Shown: positions 56,060 to 64,000 of the stretch, one piece after another
How the letters are laid out: each line of letters begins with the position of its first letter
Position numbering within the stretch: the first letter of the stretch is position 1
Assembly: GCA_963932465.1 (NCBI GenBank)
Contig: OZ010794.1
Span: 215,153,748 to 215,217,747 of the forward strand
Direction of reading: 5' to 3'
Length of the DNA: 64,000 nucleotides
From: Maratus speciosus
Taxonomy: Eukaryota > Arthropoda > Arachnida > Araneae > Salticidae
Made by a program: the position numbers and the translations under genes
The notes under the pieces: model-generated
The model's input: only the letters and a program-made list of their open reading frames with translations
Told to the model about the DNA's origin: nothing
Databases searched by the model: none

Positions 56060-57410
56060 TTTATTTTTTCCGAACTTTTCATTCTTTGTAAGCTTCCAAA
56101 TCGATTAAATTCATTTTGCATTTTAAATTAAGAGAAACGAAAAGAAAATCGAATATGGAAAATACGATTTTGGGCATTAGTCTAATGGCTACGAGTGATA
56201 CTCAAAGAAATCGAGAAAAATATAATGTCATGTATGCATTACTTATATGTATGTATTCTTATGTATGTATGTTTGTATTCAGACGAATGTATGTTTATAT
56301 TGGAAAATTTTCGTAATCGGGTTTGTAGACAATTTCATAATTTACTGAGCATTGTTTGATCCGCAAATTTAACAATTTGGTAGCGGTCCCAATTACTGAA
56401 GATTACTCAATTTTTTTAATTCATCGTAAGTTAATATAGTTCAACTGAAATGCCAGTGAACATTCTGAAGTAAATGAGACAAGCATTTTTTGTCAAGATG
56501 TACACTAGAAAACAGAAATATGTAGATTACAAAATAAAAAATTCCTGTACGGGTTGGAATAGGTAGCTTCCCTATTTCTTGGATTTAAGATTTTAGCTAA
56601 TTTTACTGGAGAACACGAAGTTAAAATGTGAAGAACCCGGTTAGAGAAGAATCATCAGTACTGAATTTCAATGGAAATTTTGCCAAATTACTCCGATACA
56701 GCCAAATTGGCTTAATTTGTGACGACATATTTTTGGTTGCCAAATTTGGCGATATTTCGTCCAAATATCGTGAAGTTTAGCGATAAATGCGACATTAATG
56801 TATATGACTATGATCGCTTATGCTTATGATCGGAGAAATGGATACAACAATGAAAGATAATTCCTGAGAAACCATATTCACTAAAAGTCATAAATCAATC
56901 CCTGTTTTTTTTAATCTGTTGCCTAGATTTAGTGTACATTTTAAGAAATATGCATATTTTATGTGTGCAACGTTATACACAGAAGTTTTGAAAATGACGA
57001 TTAAAAGAAAGTAATTCAAATGTATAGAGTTATTCAGCTTAATTCTATGTGGAAAATTCGCATAAAAATAACCCAGATGCTTTCGAATATTTTCAGAATA
57101 ACAATATAACAACAACTCAGATGAATAAAGGTATCAAGTTTGATAGAGTAGTATAGCAGACTATCTATGTATGTGTGTTACAAACCTTTACCTGTTGCCA
57201 TATTAAATAAGTGTGAGCTGTGCCACACAAGCAAGTCTTTGAAGGAGCTTTGGAGTTTTCGGCCACTAACTCGATGGATCAAGTTCTAAAAGATCGGAGC
57301 TAAATTTAAAAAATCAAAATATCTCAAATGCACCCGGGGTAATCTTTACCGTAGATTCTCTTATCCAATGGTTTCTCTTTACTTTTAACATCTCTGAATT
57401 ATTCTAAAGA
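56060..57410. other. Unassigned
   Basis: No gene or dispersed repeat recognised. (TATG)n-like sequence near 56230-56290. Short frames at 56116 and 56888 look like chance. Confidence 0.35.
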
Positions 57411-57429
57411 ACAACAAATTATGCGGCAT

Positions 57430-58960
57430 GAAAATTTTGATAAGTCTGACATCGGATTTAGAGATGAGCAGCAGAAGATACTTCGGTTATGCACTGAACA
57501 GCTTTTGTCTTTGCAAACAAAGGTTACAAATTTCCCTAAGTCAACTTTTATTATTGGAAAAGGATGATCTGTAAAATACACAAAAATCACAGAAATTAGT
57601 AAAACAAACATAGAGCAGTTAGGATCAGAAGCTATAATTATTTTGGTACTAACAGGTACTACTGGATTTAAGTTCAAAGACAAGGTAACTCACTCAGTGC
57701 TTAAAGAACCAACGTGTTTTAAATAGTTCGCTAATTTAAAAAGTCAGCAATAAATTTACAGCTCAGAATGAATACAATGTTATTTCTCATTATTGACGAA
57801 TATTCAGTGATAGGATGTCGTCTTATGGCTGACCTTGAACAAAGATGTCGCAAAGGTAAAATAGATAGCATTTAGCCTTTTAGAGGTTTATTTGTTTAAA
57901 TCCTTGGACGTATTAAGTCGTTACATCGCGTAATATACATCCCTCTATATAAGAGACATTCTTTAAAAGTCATTTTGATTCTCCGCGGACAAAAAATGCT
58001 TAGAGCTTTTAAAAAATGTTTCACATTAATAAACTCATTGAGACAAAACGACGGACAGCAGACACAGTTCCGAAAGACTCTGAATTCACTTTGCGTGAGT
58101 CAAGTTCTTGACTACCTCTCACCCCTTATGCAACGACACAAAGATATACATGTTTCGGCTAACTTGAATGATTTGAAGGTGCCACATGTCTTTTTCTCAA
58201 AACCAAGCAAGCTAAAGAATATAATCAAGAAGTACTTCTTAAATCAAAGCGGGGGCCAATAAACAAAAATTTTAGCAGATCACAATGATTAAATAGCAAG
58301 ATGGAGTGAAGATGATCACGTGTCTGGACTTCAGTCTAGACTTTCCTCAGCAGCTGGATGCAGGGTTATGCATTATGCTACATACCAATATCTGAACGGA
58401 ATGAAGATTGGTAAACGTAAGCATAGCTGCCAACATCTTACGCTTTTTCAGACCACAAAAATTTTATAGTAAATTTTACCTTTTTAAATTGCCGTAATCT
58501 GCCGATTAAATAAGGCAAAAATTTCTATTAAATTTTTGTGGTCTGAAAAAGCGGAAGAGTTGGCAGCTATGCGTAAGTACGATAAAAAATATTGTCTATG
58601 GCCCACGATTTCAACCACGAGGCTTGCCACAGGTCATAATAGTTCATTTTGTTGAGTATAATGAGCCATTTCTAACTCTAATTCTTTTTTATCAAACCTA
58701 TTTGTAAATATTGGAAAGAAGAAAAAGATTCATTCTCAGGAAGTTAGTTACCTTTAACTGTTGCATACCTTACCACCATACGTAGATCCTCGAGTTTAAC
58801 ATTGTCAACAACTGCTGTGGATATTCATCTAAAGGTGTTGTCACATAAAACAACATATGTCATTTTTACTGTAGTTTGTCACTTAGAGAAAGTTCTAATG
58901 GAAGCAATTTTCGCTAAGGACAGGCTTTACCCAAATTAGAAGTATGGGAGCACTTGCTGA
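57430..58960 (+). pseudogene. PIF1-like DNA helicase, decayed and split by a MITE
   Basis: A degenerate superfamily 1B helicase can be followed across several frames. An N-terminal FRDEQQKILRLCTEQLL leads to a lost Walker A (IIGKG then TGA near 57567). Next come ILVLTGTTGFKFKDKVTHSV (motif Ia region), LFLIIDEYSVIGCRLMADLE (Walker B/motif II, about 57781-57840) and CRKG. SLRQNDGQQTQFRKTLNSL follows near 58034-58090, then AGCRVMHYATYQYLNGMKIG near 58360-58410. The MITE 58422-58571 follows, then VYGPRFQPRGLPQVIIVHF and AVDIHLKVLSHKTTYVIF. Such genes occur in Helitrons and as amplified PIF1-like copies in arthropod genomes. No Rep domain is visible here, so the source cannot be decided. Clearly non-functional. 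Confidence 0.78.
58422..58571. repeat. CATAGCTGCCAAC MITE with 6-bp duplication, copy 2
   Basis: Ends CATAGCTGCCAACATCTTAC and, inverted, CATAGCTGCCAACTCTTCCG, with CGTAAG on both sides (58416-58421, 58572-58577). It interrupts the helicase remnant, whose reading continues on the far side. Confidence 0.88.
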
Positions 58961-59162
58961 CAGATTAGCATTTGTGCATTACCCGAGGCAACTGACGACT
59001 AAATTAAACATTTTAAAATGAAGTATCCACGATTGTTATTTCAAACTTACTTTCATACTATTAAACTAGAATATACTTATATTATCTAGAAAATAAAACT
59101 TTTTTTAAAATAATATCTTTTAAGTTTACGCGCCTCCATGCTCCGAAATTTCGGCCTGACGG

Positions 59163-59290
59163 ATACTAGTTTACAATATTTTCAAGGGGATCCTTTTAAA
59201 AATACGAGAACTGTTTAATAAACAATAATGATAATTTTTATTCGCATAATGTATAGTACGTAAATTTAAATTGATGGTGTCTTTTTAATA
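59163..59290 (+). repeat. Repeat A, copy 6 (short fragment)
   Basis: TTTACAATATTTTCAAGGGG matches 5338-5357 and 7549-7568 and continues to about 59290. Confidence 0.7.
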
Positions 59291-59296
59291 TAAAGC

Positions 59297-59446
59297 AGAG
59301 TTGCCAAGTCTCCGGCTTTTTCGATACCAGTATTTTAATACAGAAAATGTTCTTTCACTTAATTAGAACATTTGGCCGATTTAAAAGAAAATCATTTTCT
59401 CTAAGATAAATGTGGTGTGCAAAAAGCCGGAGATTTGGCAAGTGTG
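59297..59446. repeat. hAT-type MITE, copy 2
   Basis: Ends AGAGTTGCCAAGTCTCCGGC and, on the minus strand of the right end, CACTTGCCAAATCTCCGGC. Flanks ATAAAGC (59290-59296) and ATAAAGT (59447-59453) are a near-perfect target duplication. Same family as 6113-6261. Confidence 0.8.
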
Positions 59447-59496
59447 ATAAAGTATGATACGTAAACGGTACATTTTTCAGTTCTCGCAGGAAAACA

Positions 59497-61235
59497 TTGA
59501 GTAAAGAAACAGATAAAAACCAAAACCAAAAGAAGACTGATGATACATCTCCAACAAAACCTTCGAACGCAAACCTTCCGCCTCAGGGTAAGAAACTTTT
59601 TAAATACGAAGATGATGAAGTACAGCATATGTCATTAGATGACAAAATGGACCAGATGAAGAGACACCTCAAAAAACGAGAAACAGCTTATAAGGTCGAA
59701 GCGGAAAAATATTATGAAGACATCTTGAGAATAATCCAGGATTTAACAGTCAAAGCAGAAATTCAATCAACATCTAAACAAGAGGAAGTTCAGAAAATAA
59801 TTCAGGACTTAAAGAATGAAAAGCTGCTGTTAGAAAAGAAATTAATCGAAGCAACCGTAGCACTAGACAAAAAAAAATAATGAAACAGAAAATCTTATTG
59901 AAACTGTAAAAAACAAAGAAGTAGAATTGCAAGAAATAATAAAGGAAAAAGAAGTAGAACTGCAAACAGTCTTAAAAGAAAAAGAGGAAGAAATAAATCA
60001 ATTAAAAAAACGAGCTTCATTCATCCATTACCATAGAAGAGAGAATCAACAAAAATATTCAGCTCCTTAAACCCCTCCCTCAAGATAAAGACCCAGAAAC
60101 AGGGAAACTACCTTCACAACTTATAAAAGAAGACATAACCATTCTTAAGAAACAGTTAGAAATTAAAACAGAACAAATAAGAGAACTGAATACGCAGCTA
60201 AAGGATCAACAAACCTATGTAGAATTAACATTACAATCTCTAGCTGAGGAAGAAGAATTAAAAGACTCAATAAAGTTAATGTACTAACACCATGACGATA
60301 AACTGCATAAAATATTGGAAATAGTACAAAACCAAATGCCACCCAATATTCTGCTACAACAAGAACTGCCGAAAAGTACCTCAACTACCGGTAAAATATC
60401 CATTCCAAATCTATACTCATCGAGATTAAAACAAACACATTCTATTCCGGCATCAGCTCTCTCAACTACGGCAATTCTTCTCACACGCAAAAAGCGAACG
60501 AAGGTGTCCATGAACAATATAAGGGGAATATTGGACAGCGAATTAAAAAACGAGCCAAAACTACCAAAATTGTTCTGCACGCTCTCAAAGGACAAGAATT
60601 CTTTCATCTTAAAAGCTTGCACATCAAAGGAAGTTGACGAAACGCTGAACATTCTACAAAACAACGAAAAAATACAAAGCCTGTTAGATCTCAAGTATCT
60701 GGGAGAAAAAAGAAAGAAGATCATATTTCTAGGGTTTCCACATTATGTTCAGAAGGAAGAAGTGTTGGAATTAATAGAAACGGAAATAAGTCAAAATGTA
60801 AGAGATAACATAAACAAAGTTATAACACGTCCAAAAGCAAAAACTTTTCAATTAATGTTGGAATTAGAGGAACCAATGGTTATTCGTATGCTAACAAAAG
60901 GCTATATCTATATAGGTTTAGTATCATGCAGAATTGCAAATTATGTCGCTTTTATAAGATGTGGAAACTGCCAATTATTTGGACACGCCCATGGAAAATG
61001 TAGACGAAAACAAGCGTTTGCGTATTGCATGCACAGCCATGAGTCTAGTACATGTCCTAAGCGCAATAATCCGAATTTACAAAGATGCATAAATTGTTAT
61101 AATACTGTTGATGAGAATGGCATGACATTTACCTACAAGCACAGTGCAAACTCAAACAAGTGCCAAGTTTTCCTAAATCTTCTCCAAAATAGAAAATATC
61201 GTATCAATAATCCCAATAGATCACTTTCAACTTAA
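59497..61235 (+). pseudogene. R1-type gag (ORF1), frameshifted
   Basis: The first part (59497-59880) is a charged Lys/Glu-rich coiled coil. The frame changes in the A run near 59870 and again near 60030. TAA at 60283-60285 interrupts the last segment, which is otherwise open to 61235. The C-terminal region has a CCHC knuckle RCGNCQLFGHAHGKC. A second knuckle has lost its first Cys (FAYCMHSHESSTCP), and a third Cys/His cluster begins RCINCYN. No ATG is seen at the expected start; TTG stands at 59497. The encoded protein would have bound RNA and formed ribonucleoprotein particles. Confidence 0.88.
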
Positions 61236-61407
61236 AGAAAAATACCTCCAAATTCGTTTCATCAAATACAAACAAAAACTCAAACTCACCTTCAATTCCA
61301 AATTCTACTCAAATTTCTCCTCTCTCGGACTCAAACTCTTCTCCGCAAGGACAACATCAAAACATGCAATACCTTCAACAACTAATCAAATATCATCATC
61401 CTTTAAA

Positions 61408-64000
61408 ATAGCACAGATTAATCTTCAAAAGAATAAAAGTGCAACAGCTTCACTCCTTCAATTCTTAATTCAAGAAGACTACAAAATAGCATGCATACAG
61501 GACTCCAATATAGTCAAAGGAAGACCACATGGCCTTCCCTCAGGACTTCCTTGCTATTCTTAAAAAAAAAAAGAATTGCCAAATAATAATCATAGATACA
61601 TCGTTACAACATATAAGAGTTCAACAAAATGATAACTCAGTCTTCGTGAATATCTCCTCAACAGAAGGACAAATAACTATAGGCAGTCAGTATTCCGCAC
61701 CATCGGCTAATTTAAAAGAGGATCTACAAGATTAGGCGAACACGTCGGGTATGAGTTCAAAACTTCTGTTGCTGGGTGATTTGAATGCTCATAGTGTCCT
61801 GTGGGGGTATGAGAATGATAACGAAAAAGGACAACACCTCATAAATCATCTCAATATGATGCACTTATTAGTCCTAAATGACCCTTTCTCAAAACCAACA
61901 TTTGAAACCACGCATTTAAAAGGTTGGCCAGATGTATCTCTGGCATCCTTCCCACTGTTCCCAAAAGTTTCCTTATGGACCGTTGAGGATGATATGCACT
62001 ACGGTGACCACAGGCTGATAACCTTGTATATGGATATCCAAACCCCGAAGCTTCCAAAGCGTAGATATTGGATAAAGAATGTCTCATTGAAAAAATTCAA
62101 TAGAAAATTATCTAAATCATTGCAAGAAAATAATATAACTTTCCATGTTATAAAACGACGGGGGCATTCGAAAAAGAGTACGACAACTTTATAAATATAA
62201 TAACACAAACCTGTGACCATACTTTAAAGAAAAAAACTCCACATTTAAACCAACAGTTTCTTGGTGGACAGCGGAACTTAGGAAAATGAGAAGCTTTGTT
62301 AAAGCACTTTATAGGAAAACAAAACTTTTGTCTGCATCAGAGGACGACATGATCAAATTAAAAAAATATAGAGCACTCTATAAAAAGAAAATTCTGGAAG
62401 CAAAGAAAACAGCGTGGAGTTCTTTTTGCTCAAATACCAAAGACCCCTTTGGGAAATTAAAAAAGACGGCATTTAGAGATTTTTACAGACAAGAAGTCTA
62501 CGCTCTTCCTGATTCCACTACAGCAACCCACTCAAGACAATCTTTTTATGCAGAAATTGCCAATTCAATATTTGGTCCTTCGGACTTGCAACCGCATCAA
62601 ATTCATCCACGCTCAACCCAGCCAGTTAATCCATTTATACTCCAAGAACTAAAAGCTGCCATCTTCTCGTTCAATCGGAATAAAACACCAGGTCCTGATA
62701 ATGTTGACCATTTGATTGTACGAAATATTTACCACTCACATTCTTCTCTATTACTGAATCTTTACAATACTCTATTAAACTTAAATTACTTCCCAAAAAG
62801 TTGGAAAATTGGAGAACTAGTCTTTTTTCTAAATGCAGGTAAGGACCCACAATCTGCTCAGTCATACAGACCAATAACCCTACTCCCAATTCTGGGGGAA
62901 ATTTTTGAAAAATTATTATTAAAACGAATAAATTATCATTTTTGAAATTCGACAGTTCTACAGAGTTCTCAACACGGATTCTTAGAGGGTAAATCGGCTG
63001 AATCAGCGATACAAGAAGTTCTCTCAACAATTGACTTACTTCAACAAGAAAACAACTACATTTCATTAAAATCATTAGAAATCCAAAATGCTTTTGACAA
63101 CTTACCTTGGGACGCAACAATCCAAGAACTGGAATTTTTGGGGTTGGAGGAGGCATATGTTAATATCCTGAAATCCTTTTTATCTCACAGAGGAGCGAAA
63201 CCAAATTGGCTAGCACAAGAAATTCATTGGTTTAGGAAGGGGTGTCCACAAGGTTCATGCTTTGGGCCCTTCCTATGGAGAATCTTCCTAAACGCTCTCT
63301 TACGCCATTTAAAATCGTTAGGTTACATAATAATAGCTTATGCAGATGACATTTTAATTATATTAAATGGTAAAACAAGGCGAGAATTAGAAAAATTAGG
63401 AAAGGACATCTTAGATTATATTAGTAGGTGGATGTCAAATCACAACATGAAAATATATTACAATAAATGTAAAGTTCTCCACCTTAGAAGACCAAAATTT
63501 TTGAAAAGAGCTCCAACACTCAAAATTGACAACCATTCATTAAAAAGTGAGCCAACTTTAGAATACTTAGGTATCGTTCTGGATAGTACGTTGTCGTTTC
63601 TCCCCCATTTACGAAAGAAAAGACAGGAAATTACACAAATTTCGCAAGACCTATTGAAGTTTGCCTCAGCTTACGGAGGGGTAAACAAATTAATTCTGAA
63701 GATTTGGTACAATAGTATCTTGGAGAAGAAAATCACGTATGCTGCAGTAACTTGGTTTCACCGGATAAGCAAAGCCCATGGACTTCGTCTGATCTCATCA
63801 ATACAATACCAATGCCTGTTATTAGTTTCACGTGCCTACAGAAAAACTTCGGCGGATGCCCTTTGTGTTTTAACAGGTATTCCGCCCTTGGCACTTCAAC
63901 TTGAATATATAGCAACAACAAACAGGAAGAGTCTTACGTCTTGGAATCCCGACAGGAAATCAAGAACCAATATTTTACCAGCCACAAATGAAGTCAGATC
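61408..64000 (+). pseudogene. R1-type pol: endonuclease and reverse transcriptase, interrupted
   Basis: The endonuclease begins IAQINLQKNKSATASLLQFL near 61408. Its frame shifts in an A run near 61562, and TAG at 61733-61735 stands at DLQD*ANTSG. It continues with LLGDLNAHSVLWGYENDNEK, GWPDVSLASFPLF and YGDHRLI (normally SDH). More frame changes lie near 62155 and 62230. The reverse transcriptase is open from 62286 except for TGA at 62943-62945, then open to the window end. Catalytic AYADD is at 63336-63350, but the first metal-binding Asp is Glu (SLEIQNAF, codon 63078-63080). The C-terminal part, including any RNase H or CCHC, lies beyond the window. Confidence 0.9.

Larger units (their letters stand above)
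59454..64000 (+). mobile_element. R1-clade non-LTR retrotransposon, 3' end outside the window
   Basis: Two-gene order gag then endonuclease/reverse transcriptase. The pol protein has R1-type motifs (GDLNAHSVLWG, KTPGPDNVD, SYRPITLLPILGEIFEKLL, GCPQGSCFGP, AYADD). The gag has cysteine knuckles. It starts shortly after a hAT MITE, so any 5' untranslated region is very short or lost. It is not in rDNA. Several frameshifts and stops mark it as an old copy. Confidence 0.92.

Noticed and set aside
59454..64000. R1 element as a sign of ribosomal DNA
   Set aside because: No 28S rRNA sequence flanks the element, and related R1-clade families insert outside rDNA.

Overview
This window looks like repeat-dense, AT-rich DNA from an animal nuclear genome, most probably an arthropod. 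The evidence is an R1-clade non-LTR retrotransposon, two DD41D (rosa-like) and one DD37D (maT) Tc1/mariner element, a Copia pol remnant, tRNA-like SINE heads and very many short inverted-repeat elements (MITEs). I see no host exon, rRNA gene, functional tRNA gene or CRISPR array that I can support. The one long intact reading frame is the transposase at 54129-55217. Nothing in the sequence fixes the species.

Layout. 1-0.7 kb: 3' end of a broken Copia pol. 1.2-8.3 kb: TTAA-flanked MITEs and two copies of a dispersed repeat (Repeat A), one carrying a foldback element that itself carries a MITE. 8.3-14.3 kb: first copy of a second long repeat (Repeat B), with many insertions. 13.0-13.6 kb: a dimeric insertion with a tRNA-like core. 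14.6-20 kb: mostly unassigned AT-rich DNA. 20.3-22.9 kb: a terminal-inverted-repeat element filled with a 151-bp minisatellite, then a 131-bp four-copy array. 24.2-25.3 kb: Repeat A again. 27.9-30.5 kb: a 2.6-kb non-autonomous hAT element with an 8-bp target duplication. 31.3-34.3 kb: rosa-like element 1, transposase broken by one stop. 34.5-38.4 kb: MITEs. 38.5-45.8 kb: second and third copies of Repeat B. 46.6-51.2 kb: Repeat A copies, one interrupted by the maT element. 53.1-56.1 kb: rosa-like element 2, apparently intact, with about 800-bp terminal inverted repeats. 57.4-59.0 kb: a decayed PIF1-like helicase split by a MITE. 59.5-64 kb: a degenerate R1-clade retrotransposon running off the window end.

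How the parts relate. Short TTAA-flanked elements dominate (about 20 copies in roughly ten families, here called A to J). Most carry a short palindrome 17-23 bp inside one end. The palindrome sequence differs between families, and paired bases change together in several comparisons. This is the most unusual pattern I found. Insertions inside insertions, and MITEs present in some copies of Repeat A or B but missing from others, give a relative order of events. All repeat assignments were made by eye from the sequence; family names A-J, M, Repeat A and Repeat B are mine.
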